A stretch of DNA of 64,000 bases. Origin: Forficula auricularia (lineage: Eukaryota > Arthropoda > Insecta > Dermaptera > Forficulidae). Made by a program: the position numbers and the translations under genes. A model generated the notes under the pieces. It saw only the letters and a program-made list of their open reading frames with translations. It was not told the origin of the DNA and did not search any database. The stretch lies in assembly GCA_024734495.1 (NCBI GenBank), contig JALMQS010000816.1, positions 9,509,533 to 9,573,532 on the forward strand, read 5' to 3'. Of the stretch, positions 35,753 to 48,570 are shown in pieces; position 1 is the first letter of the stretch, and every line of letters begins with the position of its first letter.

Positions 35753-36089
35753 CATGTGGTAATCCCGAGGGGTGATCCGCGATTGGAAGTAGGTGTACCC
35801 CTCTTTGGAAGTATTTTGGAAGTACTTGGAAATATTTGGAAGTTCTTGGAAATATTTGGAAGTTTTTCGGAAATATTTGGAAGTGCTTGGAAATATTTGA
35901 AAGTGCTTGGAAATATTTGGAAGTACTTGGGAATATTTGGAAGTACTTGGGAATATTTGGAAGTACTTGGAAATATTTGGAAGTGCTTGGAAATATTTGG
36001 AAGTACTTTGGAATATTTGGAAGTACAAGTGGAAGTAGGTGTACAGCATATTAGGTCGCGGTTCACCCCTTGGGTAATCCCATGACTTT
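35753..36089. mobile_element. TIR element filled by a 20-bp minisatellite
   Basis: Inverted ends of about 32 bp (GTCATGTGGTAATCCCGAGG… and …CCAAGGGGTGAACCGCGACC read inverted) enclose about eleven copies of a 20-bp unit (TTTGGAAGTACTTGGAAATA) at 35803-36030. Frames on both strands (for example 35612-36130) are open only because of the repeat. Confidence 0.72.
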
Positions 36090-36355
36090 ATCATACACTT
36101 GCCTCCATCAAATCCCCTAACTCTGATCACCCTCCGAATCCCACGAACCTGGGTGAGGGATTAATTTTTGTACACTATCAATAGAAAGTACATAATGTCA
36201 ATAGAAAAAGAATTACTTAATCCTCCTAAAATTTATATTCATTTATGATATTTTAAGTAACTGCAAAATTTGGTCTAAATCGAACAAAGGGATGAATTAT
36301 TTAATCCCTTCTCAATTTAAAAGTTTTCATGCTTTTATTTTTTAGTTACATAAGT

Positions 36356-36500
36356 TTGGTTGTCCAAAGGAATAGTCTCGCTTATGGAGAAGGAGGCCCT
36401 GGTTCAAGCCTGATTCACTGAAATTTTTTTGACTGGCTGTAATATAACCCATATAGCAATTTACGCACACTCACACACAAAGAATCTGTCTAAATGGGCC
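36356..36500 (+). mobile_element. SINE remnant
   Basis: A B-box-like GGTTCAAGCCT follows gtccaaaggaatagtctcgc at a tRNA-like distance. The body is short and AT-rich. Confidence 0.4.
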
Positions 36501-36876
36501 TGTTCCCGAAGTCATAAAATAGATTGATCTCTGGTATGAAAATCAATTTATCAAAGACTATTAGAAGATAATTTGAATTATAAAATAATTAATATAAAAT
36601 TTCAAATTTTAAATAGTAACAGAATTTTAAAAAAATAAATAAAAAATATGAAAGATTGTCCCCTACTAAATCCGAGCTGCTATGGATAATTTTATTTACA
36701 TATCAGAAGGGATTGTACTCACTTCTTCGGAATTTGAAACCGAAAGTCACAAAGCAATCCGGGCCAATGGCTCTGTGTAGTGGACCCATCTGTTAATACG
36801 TTAAAATATTTTTATAATTAAGTATGGAGAGGGATTCAGCCAATGGGTAGCCTCTGCTGAATAAAAAACTCCCAAT

Positions 36877-36927
36877 TATGGAAAACGTTTCGGCTTTAAT
36901 TAAATAATGCCATCATCAGTTCCTAAG
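36877..36927 (-). ncRNA. Hammerhead-like ribozyme core, intact
   Basis: UUAGGAA, CUGAUGA, U, GGC…GCC, GAAA, CGUU, UUCC(A)UAA. Stem I gives seven pairs with one bulge. The core is the standard consensus. Confidence 0.57.
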
Positions 36928-37610
36928 AGCTGAAAAAAGCGATAGACCACACATGTAAAATTACAACAAAAATTTTGACAAAAAGTACTCCAAACTACGT
37001 TAATTACAAAGTCATATCTTACAGTATTAGCGACAACAATTAATTTTTATAAATATAATCGTCCGCAGGCACGAGTTGTTGTAGATTATTATACATAATA
37101 TACAAAATTATACAGATCTTACAAAATGGCACATAAATCTTGGTGTGCTCTCACTTGATATGCGCAACGTCTCAAGTACAAGTACTTAATTATATACATA
37201 TACAGCCATCAAAATTGTATCAACGTTAAAATATTTTATTGAATCTTTATAGTAATTCTAAATTTACACAGATAGTAATATGATAGAGTTTAAATCCAAA
37301 TTGTTAAGTGTTTAGAATTTCAGATTTTTCCAAAGCATACAGGTCAATGGAATGGAATTCCTTAAATGAATATAAAAAGTTTAAATTGCCGATAATAGCT
37401 AATTTAAGATTTCTAAAGAAAATAACGAGAGATTTCATTTAATAGATGACAATATCTCGTGATTTTCTCCCTAAAATATCACTTAAGCCCTGATTTATTT
37501 TTAATGTTTAAATTATATTATTCACCATTGATTTCTGAAAGAGATGAAATATTTCATTATCATTATAAATACCTGTCCGCAAAATTTCAAAAAAAATACT
37601 ATCTCTAGTA

Positions 37611-38055
37611 CAGGGGTGTCCAACCTTTTGGCCACATTTGAAGAAAAAAAATTGTCTCGGACCGCGGATGAAATATTATAATTCTATTGATATTTGTTTT
37701 TCAGAATAAGATTAAAGAAGTATATGCGGAATGATAATTTATTTTTTAAAAGGGTCACGGATATAATAATCTCTGGCTATTCCTTATCAATTGACGTGTA
37801 AGATCGTGCAAAGATCTAAAAAACAAGTCCTGACAAGTTTTTGTCCAGAACAGAAATTATCAATTAATTGTGATTGTTCTAGAAAATCCCAATTCCTGTA
37901 CAAATGTTCATTCATATTTCGAAAAACGGAATAAATTTATCTCTACATATAAATCTCAATGTTTTAAGTAAGTTAATGATTTTATTTATGTTGGGCCACA
38001 CTCATTGCAGTGCTGTGCCGCATTCGGCCCGCGGACCACTGGTTGGACAGCCCTG
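37611..38055. mobile_element. hAT-type MITE
   Basis: TIRs CAGGGGTGTCCAACC / GGTTGGACAGCCCTG, flanks CTCTAGTA and GTCTAAAA (diverged). 445 bp. Confidence 0.7.
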
Positions 38056-38854
38056 GTCTAAAAGTAATTCAAAATTCGATTATCAAATTCTATCTAGAAA
38101 ACAAATAAGAATAGAGAGATATACAGACAGAGAAACCTCGTTAAATAAAATCATTTAACTATAAAATAATAATAATAATAATAATTTAATAATAAATATA
38201 ATGAGAATTTTCAAATGGAATTTATTCTGGAAATTTAAATCTTAGTAGAGGTTTGAAAACTAATTTTTTTAACTCACTAATTTCTAAAATATCTAGGATT
38301 GGAGAAATAAGGTTCGTACTCCATCTACTCCAATTCCTCTCTTCTAGATGAATCATCGCAGACCTCATTACAATTCAATGCACGTTGAATCAAATTTCGG
38401 CGAGATCAAAACATCTTACTTTCATTTTTTTACTACCATAAATTTTCATTAAAATGTGATTTAAATTTATTTCTGCAATTGCATGCTTATCTTCATTCTT
38501 AGATAAGAAATTATTTAAATTCGACATATGCAGATTATTTATTAATTATTAAATTTCTCTATAACGGGAGTGTTTATCTAGTCGATGGGTCGTGCTTTTA
38601 AGCAGATCTTCACTTCTCTCTATATTAAATGTAATTAAAAATATCATTTAAATATCTGCAATGCGAAATGAAAAATTAAAATATAAACATTCCTATACGC
38701 TTTGCTCAAGAATTTCAGAAAAGATTTTTGATTTTGGAAAAATTGAAAACATGGAATATGAATAAAAATATGAATATAAAGCCTTCAGTCATAAAATATT
38801 GTATTATATTAATCAAAAATATTCAAACTTAGTGGACATTTAACTTTAATTACG

Positions 38855-38857
<3 letters not shown>

Positions 38858-38915
<58 letters not shown>
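38858..38915. repeat. (TA)n microsatellite
   Basis: An uninterrupted TA run of nearly 60 bp. Confidence 0.9.
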
Positions 38916-38918
<3 letters not shown>

Positions 38919-41590
38919 TATTTGATATGAATCCAAATGAAGTAAATACGAATATATTCACAGGAATTAACTTTCTTTCTTCCATATTAATTTTACTCTT
39001 TTTGGGTGATTTAAATTCACTGGAAATTCATGGGGGGAGGGGAGGGGGTCCACGAATCCTTAAATAAATAAATTATAACAAAATACAAAAATATTTTATA
39101 ATATTAATAAACATAAAAGAAATCGGTTAATAAATTTCATTTAAAAAAAATGAAAAAAAAAATGAATTTAAGTTAAAATTTTGAATTTAATAAAATGATT
39201 ATAAGAAACAAAATCCTTCTTCAAAGATGCCCTTAAACCTTAAATCAACTTTAAATACTCCTAATTGCCATAAACTATTATATGAATACATTAAACATTT
39301 ATCAAATGCATCGAAAACTGGTTCATTATTGTCAAAAGTGATACTTTTATTAAAAACTACTTTTCCGCTTTGAAATGGTCTCGCGCCCCAGAGCTGGATA
39401 CCACTGGTTTATGGAGTTGACAGCAAGTTGGTTGGTGCCTTCCTGACTGCGAGCGCTCATCGAGGCGGGTTGCCTATCTCCGCCTGAATCTTTCATCTTG
39501 AAGAACAGCCTGATCGAGCCACCCAGTTGACTTTGCATGGCTGAAAGAGTAGGAAATGGCGCCTAGCTGCATCGCGAATAATTTCCCTATAAATGGAAAT
39601 GACTTCTTCCACTTTCAATTTTGATAAACGGTCATAATTTTTCTATTTCAAAAATTTTGCTCCGATTTTTTAGGCTTCGAAAAAATCCAAATTTTAAAAA
39701 AATTACTTTTTTGTCAATTTTTCCTTCTGTCTTACTTAATAAGTAGATAATAGTAAAATATAATCTTATGAGGGAAATAAAATTATTGAATACTGGCGAA
39801 TTTACTCTTTTAAAATACCGAATGAGACAACTACTATTTAATAATAAATATTTTTTCTTTTTTAAGAAGTTGACACTTTGATCATTTGTTCAATGTGATG
39901 GAAAATAACTTTTGCATTGCCGTATATTTATTTTTCTTGAAAGTTAAATATACATTTTGTTAAATTCACTGTTTCATCAGTTGCTTGCAAAGCCGTTCCA
40001 AAATTCTTTAGACTAAGCCAATTAATGACAAATGAAAAAGTAATTTCTTTTTCATTTGAAATTAAATAAAAACCATTTTTTTTTTATCTAAACCCATTTT
40101 TAACAAAAGTTAAATTATTATTAATGAGGGATTAAGATTGCTAGTCATTTCAAGTAGAGTGCTTTCTTTTTCATGATGACATTTTCTTGTTAATTCCATG
40201 TTTTACTCTTGTGCAATCAGTTTACTGATCCGACAAAGGCTATCTAATTTGAAATCCCTTTTATCTTTGTTTAATTTCATTTCAACTTAATCTTTGTCAT
40301 CGAAATGAGTCCGGTTGTAAAAATCTTGCCTCACTTGTCCGTGTTGAACTCATGGGCTACAACATGCTTCCTCTTCGAGCTTTGAAAATAGAGCATAGAC
40401 TAAACATATAAACAAATACGTTTATATAATTCCTTATTTACACTAAAACCAACGTCTATCCATGGAATATTGAAAGTTAAGAAACATATAGTGAGGTAGG
40501 CTAATGAGTGAGCCACCGTCTCTGCTTGTGCATCTTGATCCAAAACGCTTGATAAATCAAAAACGGAAGCTTGTAGAAAGTTCTTGCTGCCATCACACAT
40601 AATATTTGTCTTCTATTGTGAAGTACTAAATAGATTATGTATTTACTATAGACTAAAAACTTACAAATAAATAATTCAATAAAAATAATGAAAAAAATCT
40701 AGTCGCAATACAAGGGGAAAAATGCCTCAAATTTGGCATCCAAGATTTTATTGTCAAGTTTATTACAGCTTATCTCTCTGAATGATCTTCGAAAAAATAT
40801 TTTATATTTCTGCAGAGTGACAACCTATTAAATTTTTTAATAAAAAAATTATTAATAATGAGGTTAATTTTGAATAAAAATAATTGTTTTTATAATATTA
40901 ATAAAAAGAAAATTGAGATAAATTTTTTCTCATTATAAAAATATTTATTTTACACAAAAAAGATTTCAAGAAATAGAGTTGGAATTCTACAGTAGTGCTT
41001 TTGTTAAATTCTGTTAACTGCAAATGACTTTTTATTTTTACATTTATGAATAACTAATTAACTAGACTATCAAATCTATTAAAAAATGTATCATTTGATT
41101 CATAAAAGTTGAATTATTGATCTGTATAAATTTGTTGAAAATGGTATAATTTGTATAAAAGTTATAGCCCTTTTAAAAGCTCGGTCCATTTACTTCCATG
41201 TTAAAAGGACAATTTTCAATAATTTATTTCTCGGTAATGGGACAGACGATAAACTTCTAATTTAGGGACTAAATATTTAATACATCAATGATTCGATGGT
41301 AAAAATTTGAGAATTTTCTTATAAAAATGATAATCAGTCCCAAACCCCCTTATGCTCTGAGCATTCAACAAACGATGGATTTTGAACAAATCTCGAGACT
41401 TAGTTTTGGTATTATGGAAATAAATTTTTACCAACCTTTAAGATACAAGCAATCTTTTAGAGAAATAACTTTAATAATTTCTAAAACTTTATTTTATCTG
41501 AAAAAAAAATTTAAAAATAAAATGAAATATTTACCGACAAAAACTTCCTAGCATATAATATTTAAACAATTTCCAAAATTTTCCCACACA
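38916..41590. other. Repeat-poor stretch with two odd patches
   Basis: 39350-39560 is GC-richer; its 62-codon minus-strand frame is unrecognised. 40400-40600 (minus) has a protein-like 66-codon frame (MCDGSKNFLQASVFDLSSVL…) of unknown origin, possibly a gene or transposase relic. Otherwise AT-rich. Confidence 0.35.
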
Positions 41591-42068
41591 CAGGGCCGTA
41601 TTTCTAAATAGGCTAAGTTGGCTGGAGCCTAGAGCGGCAAATTTTCAGGGACGGCAGTTTGGCAATATATTCAAAAGTTAAAATGAAATATTTCAGACGT
41701 TAATAATATTTTCCGTACGAATTTAAGAATCCATGTTACTTAAAAATGTTGTAGTACTTCTACATAGCTTACTTTCTAAAACTATAACATAATCCAAATG
41801 CAAAACACGTAATCTTGTATTATAACTTTCTTGTAGTGCAATCTAAAAAAACAAATAGATAACTAATTTGATTATATAATTTATTATATAAACCATTAAA
41901 ATTGTAGTTTTATCTAATCTAAATGAACTTTATGTTTAAAAAAGATGAAAACACCAATGATCTCTATCCTTTTGTTGTATAAAACAAATGTATTAAGCAA
42001 ATATGAGCCATAGAGGGGCGGCAAATGGACTTTACCCTATAAGAGGCATACTCTTAAATCCGGCCCTG
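41591..42068. mobile_element. hAT-type MITE
   Basis: TIRs CAGGGCCGTATTT / AAATCCGGCCCTG, flanks CCCACACA and TCCGCACA (six of eight). 478 bp. Confidence 0.68.
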
Positions 42069-42216
42069 TCCGCACATCGGATCGAATCGTGAAAAAATTC
42101 TCTCCAATATTTATTTAAATTTCCTTGACTACACGATATTTCAATCTTTATTTTTGAAACAAATGAATGTCCAAATGTGATAGATCAGAAAAAGTCCTCG
42201 ATTTTTTGATGACTTA

Positions 42217-42893
42217 AGGTAGTTGTTTCTCGACATACTAGCAAAAAGTTAATGCTAGAGTATATAGAACAGACAATAAAAATTCATAATTCATAAGCCC
42301 AAAACTTTTTGCTGATTATGTACCTCTACTAGCCAATCCTGTGCTCATTTGACAAATCTGGGAACACTGTCCGAGCTTGTATATATTTTATCATAGAAAT
42401 TTCAGATAAAGTACATTATAAAGTGAGATTTATAAAATGAAAAGTTCTTAAGCTGTTGCGATAATGGCTGAAGCAAAAAAACATCAAAAAAATTACTAAA
42501 GTTAACCCATTTTTTAGGTTAAATAAATGCGTTGTTGCCAGCTTGTTTTAGTGTAAATTTTTAATTATTTATTCATAATTATCTCAGAAACTGTGTTGTA
42601 ACTATGAATTAAAATTTTCTTAAAAATGTATTAGTTATTGTTTAATGTTGGTTTAGTTTTTTACAACAATGGTAAGAAGAGTTTCTTAATTATAATTAAA
42701 TATGTATGTAAACTTTCCGATATCCCGTATAGTGCAATGTATAAGGGTCTGAAAAACTCTATCTTTGGAATTTAATATATCCAGAACTATATTTTTCATA
42801 AATTTCGTTTTGCCATCAATCAAATTTAGATTATAATCTGTTTAAATTTCAAAAAAATCCTAAGAAAACCCATATGGTGAAACAACTACCTAA
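42217..42893. mobile_element. MITE with GGTAGTTGTTTC ends, copy 1
   Basis: Ends GGTAGTTGTTTCTCGAC and …GGTGAAACAACTACC with flanking TAA on both sides. About 675 bp, no transposase. The copy at 50963-53035 is about 90 % similar by eye once its insertion is removed. Confidence 0.72.
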
Positions 42894-44537
42894 ATCACAA
42901 AAGCACAAATAGAAGGGAAACATTTTTTTTTTAAAGAAATTAAACTATATCTACATTTACTTTGTTTCCTTGTAATTAAAGAAGGGAGTGGCTATTTCGA
43001 ATATACATAATGCATTGTTTATTTAAATTTTTTTGAAATATTCTATTTATTATTTAAGATTAAACAGTTCCTTCTTCTCCAATTGCGTTAATGAATAATT
43101 TCGAAATGTCGGGCATGCTTTCATTCCCGGTGGTCCCAGCGACGAAGACTTCTCGGGCGATATTCGCCCATTGCCCTGTGGTCCAGGGATCACGTTACAA
43201 TTTGTTCCTTTGATTTATTATGTACTCATTTCGCACACTTTCCCTCTGATTACATAACGCTTTTGTTACTTCTCGATCGTGATTTACTTTTATAAACGAC
43301 TCTATTAAATTATAATTTATTTAGCATTACCCATTATTTTAATGACTATATTATCAAAATCGGTTTCTAATAAAAGTGTCAAAGTAAGTCACTATCAGAC
43401 TATTTTCGAAATAAGTACTTTTATCCATCAACATAGGGTACAAACAAATTTACTCAATCATTCTTCATGATAATATTATTATCAAGAGTTCCATCCCCTA
43501 GCTTTAAGACTCACCCTCCCTCCCAGTTTAATTAAAAGTACCCCCCCCCCCATTTCATTTACTCTAAAAAAAATAAAAGACCTTTTTATAACCTTTTGTT
43601 GAAGTTATAAGACTTGACCGTTATTATTTTAGTATAAAATGCTAAAATGCTACAATTTTCAACCCCCCTCAAAACGCACTCTGCGTCTTAACCCCCCTCC
43701 TTTGGGCACCACTGAATAATTAATTAATTAATTAAAAGTGTTAATTGAAAATATTTATATTATTTTTTTCTGGTTTTTTTATTATTATTATAAATTTACT
43801 TAATAACTGGCACTGTTTTTTTTTTGTTTTTTTTTTATTATAGTAATAGTTTGAAAATTTTATCATTTTAATTTTTAACTCCCCCCCCTATAATTTTTGG
43901 TTCGATTTCAACCAAAATCTAATCATATTGAAATTTCTCTTAATATATTTAAATGTCTGTTTATTTAATATAATAAATAAATAAATAAAATAATTTAAAT
44001 ATATGAATATATATTATCTATTATATACAAACATCTTGGCAACCAGCGGCCCAAGCCGCAAAGGGCACAGAGGAAAGCTATTTTCAAATCATTTTTATTA
44101 GCTACCTGTAAATAATTTTATTATTAATTAAAGCCTGTAATTGAAATTATTTATTATTTTATTATGTTATTGTAAAAGCAAAGGGTTGTGTACTTGCCCA
44201 TAAAAACATTTAAATACATAAAAACGATTGATTTAAAAAAAAAATTCATTAATGGCCGGTTTATTTGATCAAAAACAAAAAAATAAATCTAACTTTTGAA
44301 ATTATAAATTTTTTACACAAATTAGGGTTTTGTTATCATAGTCTTAGGTGTTTAATTTAGCACATTTCATAGAAAATGTATTGAAAATCCTTTGATTTTA
44401 TATTCAAGCATCACATGGCACATCTGTGTGCTTTACTTTCATAAAGTAATCCAAGGTCCACATAAATACATCTTTAAAGAGATAAAACTTGTAGCCGGTT
44501 TGTCGCTGTTTTTAATATTTAATTTTACTATTGTTTT
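42894..44537. other. AT-rich stretch with one GC-richer patch
   Basis: 43095-43195 (…gggcatgctttcattcccgg…cgggcgatattcgcccattg) is compact, GC-rich and non-repetitive. Nothing else stands out except C and A runs. Confidence 0.4.
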
Positions 44538-45503
44538 TTCACTTTACCATGCAGAGAATGGTCAAGTATTGTAATCCTGCATGAAAAAAGTGCTTTTTGT
44601 TTCGTTTTTTGGAAATCTCTCAAAAAACTATTTTGATAAAAAAAAATTTAGCGAAACCATGGCGTTTTGTTATACAAAAAAGCTCTCATGATTGAATTTC
44701 AAAAAAATTATATTTGATACATGGTAAATTTATATGGATGGCTACATCAGTTTATTTTTAAATGCATATACCTAATCAAATAAATAAATAACCTGACGTG
44801 TTCTGATGTGGCCATCCACTTGACGATACCATACAACCTGGCCCCTAAAATTATTTATAATCATGTAAGGGGGGGGGGTTAGTTTTTGCATTTTTATACT
44901 TCTGGTGTCCCACTGATTATGTATACAAAATTTGGTTGAGTTTGGTAAATGGCCAAGATTTTCATTTTTTGACCCTACACCCCCCACCCCCCTCCCATTT
45001 TAGGCGGTTAGTTTTTGCATTTTTAGACTTCTGGGGGTCCACTGATTATGTATACAAAATTTGGTTGAGTTTGCTCAAAAGGCCTAGATTTTTAATTTTT
45101 AACCCCCCCTCCACCCCCCTTAATTTTGGGTCGATATGCACCAAAATCTAATCAGCTCTTAATCTCAATGGACCAAAACTATGTGTGAAATTTGGTTTCG
45201 ATATTCACACTAGTTTTTGAGCTAGCTCGTCCACAAAAATTTGGTAACGCACGGACTAACTAACAACCAGACAGACTAACAGAAAATTTGAAAAAACAAT
45301 TATTTCCTCGAAAAATATAATTTTTTCGATGTTCACTCATTAGAGCTTTTTTGTAGAGCGAAATGCCATGGTTTTGCACAATTTTTTTAATCAAAATAGT
45401 TTAAGCCGTTTTTGAGATATTTTGAAAAAAATAAGGAAAAAAAAACACTTTTTTCATGCACGATTACAATATTTGACCATACCCTGTGTGGTAAAGTAAA
45501 AAG
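44538..45503. mobile_element. Foldback element with ACTTTACCA ends and inner modules
   Basis: Left arm 44538-44710 (ttcactttaccatgcagaga…) mirrors 45310-45503 (…ccctgtgtggtaaagtaaaa). The inside holds two copies of the ccaaattttgtatac module and text also found at 31080-31260 (accaaaatctaatcagctct…agtttttgagcta). A partial arm lies at 22090-22158. Confidence 0.65.
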
Positions 45504-46029
45504 ATAATTAGGAATTATTTGTTACATATTTTCATCGAATTTCTTCTTAGTCTTGAAAAATTCTGCATCCACTTTTAACTTGGAGTAAACTTGGAGTAAA
45601 CAAACTATTAAACTTGAATTTAAAAGGAAATGTAAAAACACAATAAAAAAAAATCCAATTAACTAAGTCCAAACAAGTAGTCTGACGTATTTGATTAGTT
45701 ATTTGCAAGAGACAAAAATCTCGGAAATCGCGTTTGCCATCCTCGTTCAAATGAAGCAAAACAAAAAATAGGTTAATTTGAAAAGCAACTAGGGAGTTTT
45801 CAATTATATTTTTTATCTAAAGACCTTCTATTTGAAACCTGCTATGTTCTTTTTTTGACTAGACTTTTTTTTTATTTCAATTTTTTCACCTTGCTCTAAC
45901 AAGCTTTTCAATCAAAGTTTCTTCCTAATTTATTTTTTATAAAACTTTTTACTTTTTTAATAAATGAGAATTTGATATTTATATTCTATGTAGCAAATTT
46001 AAGTTTTATTTTGTTTTGGTTCTAACTTA

Positions 46030-47125
46030 TCTTACCCTTTGTATCACTTCAGGATTTTTGGTGTGGTTCACAAATTTAATTTTTAGGAGAGATATAAAAA
46101 TAAATATTATTTTCGAGCTCTGTATATAATATAATATTGGAATAAATTAAAATTTCTTGAAAAGTAAAACTTTATTTTTTAAAAAAAAATCCTAAAATGA
46201 GAGGTAAGGGAAGACCCTTTGTATCACTTCACGAAAAACTTCGAAATGTGGTGCTACAGAAGAATGATGAATATCAAATGGATGGATAAAATTACAAATG
46301 AAGAAGTTCTTGGAAAAATCGGAGAAAGAAGAACCTCGTGGAAGAGTCTGAAGAAGAGAAGAGGTCAGATGATGGGGCACACACTGAGACATGGGGGACT
46401 GCTTAGGGATATCTTGGAGGGGGAGGTGGGAAAGAAAAGGGGAAGGGGAAGACCCAGATTAGAATATTTCAACCAAATAATTGGGGATATGGGATGCCAG
46501 ACATTTAGAGAGGTTAAACAGCTGGCGGAGGACAGAGTCGAGTGGAGACGGATTGTTGCATCAAACCAGTCTTAGGACTGTATACTCAATGATGATGGAT
46601 CACTTCACTATTTGTTGAGTGGTTCATAAATTTATTTTTTAGGAGAGATATAAAAATAAATATTATATTCTAGCTCTCTGTATAATATAAAATATACTAT
46701 TAGAATAAATTAAAATTTCTTGAAAACTAAAACTTTATTTTCTTAAAAAAATCCGAAAATGAGAGGTAAGAGGGGGACCCGTTGTATCGCTTCAGAATTT
46801 TTGGAATGGTTCATAAATTTCATTTTTAGGAGAAATATAAAAATAAATATTATATATAACCGAGCTCTGTATATATTATATTATTAGAATAAATTAAAAT
46901 TTCAAAAAAAAAAATTTTTTTTTTTCAAAAAAAAAAAAAAAAAAAAAAAAAACGAAAATGAGAAATAAGGGGGGACCCTTTGTATCACTTCAGGATTTTT
47001 GGAGTGGTTCATAAATTTAATTTTCACGAGAGATATAAAAATAAATATTATATTCGAGCTCTGTATACAATATAATATTAAAATAAATTAAAATTTCTTG
47101 AAACGTAAAACTATTTTTTTAAGAT
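46030..47125. repeat. Satellite-like tandem array, unit about 180-198 bp
   Basis: Four units (…gtatcacttcaggatttttgg…gagatataaaaataaatatt…) start near 46051, about 46600, 46790 and 46990. The spacing of the ggttcataaat block is 180 (after removing the LINE), 187 and 198 bp. Poly(A)/poly(T) expansions in the third unit explain its extra length. Confidence 0.75.
46233..46598 (+). mobile_element. 5'-truncated LINE (RT C-terminus) inserted in a satellite
   Basis: The frame (46219-46575) reads KNFEMWCYRRMMNIKWMDKI, then TNEEVLGKIGERRTSWKSLK, MMGHTLRHGGLLRDILEGEV and RGRGRPRLEYFNQIIGD, the standard C-terminus of endonuclease/RT LINEs. It is flanked by ten-base target duplications ATCACTTCAC at 46223-46232 and 46599-46608 and ends in GATGATGG, like RTE-type tails. 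Only 366 bp were inserted. The open frame suggests recent arrival. Confidence 0.8.
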
Positions 47126-47379
47126 GGGGTTCTATCCAAAACAGAAAAACATGGCCAGGGATCTACGAGACAAAAAGTTTGGGAATCTCTATTCTAGACT
47201 TAATACGATTCATTTCATGTTATAAAGTACCAAAAGTATGATCTCTGTTAATATTTTGGAATTGTCTTCAATCATACATATATCATTATATATTGGTTTT
47301 CTTGTTTAACTTAGCTATAATTCATGCTTATGCCAAGGACCTCTTGGTCAAAGTTGTTTCGTAAAGAAACGCCCTTTGG

Positions 47380-47780
47380 ATGCTAATCCTTAAGGCAAAA
47401 TTTGATTAATCGTGGCCTGTGGAGGGGCGGACGTGCCAAAATCAATGTCCCTAACGAACACTTGTAGCTGTCGCTAGTTTGCTGAGTGATAGGAATCAAA
47501 CTAATAATTAATTGAGCATTCATAAAGACGCTGTTAGTTGAGCGGTAGTGGCTTGTAATCGAACAAGTAATAATTACTACGGGAGATTTCGTTCCGGGTT
47601 CAGTTCGATCGAAGGACAAGTGCTCGATGCGAGGAGGTTGCAATGGCCGAGGACGATTTATGAGTCTGCGACCGACAGACTCAGACTCAGCCAGCCAGGT
47701 TCCCGTTCTTCCGTGTCTTTTTCTCTTCCATCAGCCAACTCAACGTTGGTTTGCCTTTCAAATCCTGAGAGCTCACTCGC
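47380..47780 (+). promoter_or_regulatory. GC-richer non-repetitive island, possible distal promoter
   Basis: About 400 bp with balanced composition between repeats. It holds an initiator-like TCAGTT at 47600-47605, a short upstream frame ATG at 47643 (six codons) and a possible donor CCAG|gttccc near 47698. It could be a noncoding first exon for the formin 7.4 kb downstream; no DPE at +28. Confidence 0.3.
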
Positions 47781-48233
47781 ATGCGGTCACATTTCAAATA
47801 CATTTATAAATTATTTCCATTCTAATAAATATTTATTTATTCTTATTTAAGGGAAATTAACATAAATAAGAGAATGATTGAAAGGTTTATTAGGAATTCG
47901 TAAAAATAATCAACATCGCATATTTAAAAGTACTATGCACTTAGAACAAACTATTTCTTTTCTAAAATTGAGAAAAAGTGTTACTTTGAGAGCCTTCAAT
48001 TCTTTCTTAGGGTCCGTCTATAAATTACTTCACACATTAAGAGGGGGGGGGGGGAGGCATCTCAGATTTGTGACAAAATGTGTCACTAGGGCCCAGGGAT
48101 CTTAAAAATTGTGATGTCACAAAAGTAAAATTACAATTTTTTAATGTTGTTAGAGTTCGTGGCTGTGATGAAACTATAATAGATGAAGGAGGAGGTATCA
48201 GTCAAAGTTGGATGCGCTGGGTTCAATAAAACA

Positions 48234-48287
48234 CCCTGAATAAAACGTTTCGGGCTGAATTTATTTGGCTATCTTCAGTTAATTGGG
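48234..48287 (-). ncRNA. Hammerhead-like core (left arm of foldback)
   Basis: CCC-AAUUAA, CUGAAGA, GAAA, CGUU, UUAUUCA-GGG. Core is intact, but stem II (AGCC…GCCC) no longer pairs. Confidence 0.42.
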
Positions 48288-48516
48288 AGTTATACACAAA
48301 ATGTGGTACGCATATGTGATCGCACCAAGCCTTCTCAAAAATAAAAATTGTAGCTTCATGCAAATTTATAAAGTGCCTATGCCCAAAGGTTCAGATTTCA
48401 GGTTTGATTCTGAACCTTTAGGCATAGGCACGTTATAAATTTGCATGAGGCTACAATTTTTATTTTTGGCAAGACTTGGTTCGATCACATATGTGTACCG
48501 CATTTTGTGTATAACT

Positions 48517-48570
48517 CCCAATTAACTGAAGATGGCCAAATAAATTCAGGCCGAAACGTTTTATTCAGGG
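48517..48570 (+). ncRNA. Hammerhead-like ribozyme core, intact (right arm of foldback)
   Basis: CCC-AAUUAA, CUGAAGA, U, GGCC…GGCC, GAAA, CGUU, UUAUUCA-GGG. The core and stem II are intact; stem I has internal mismatches. Confidence 0.55.

Noticed and set aside
35803..36030. A CRISPR-like array
   Set aside because: Units are contiguous without unique spacers, and this is a eukaryotic genome.
35612..36130. 172- and 155-codon frames on both strands
   Set aside because: They are created by the 20-bp minisatellite, which happens to lack stops in several frames.
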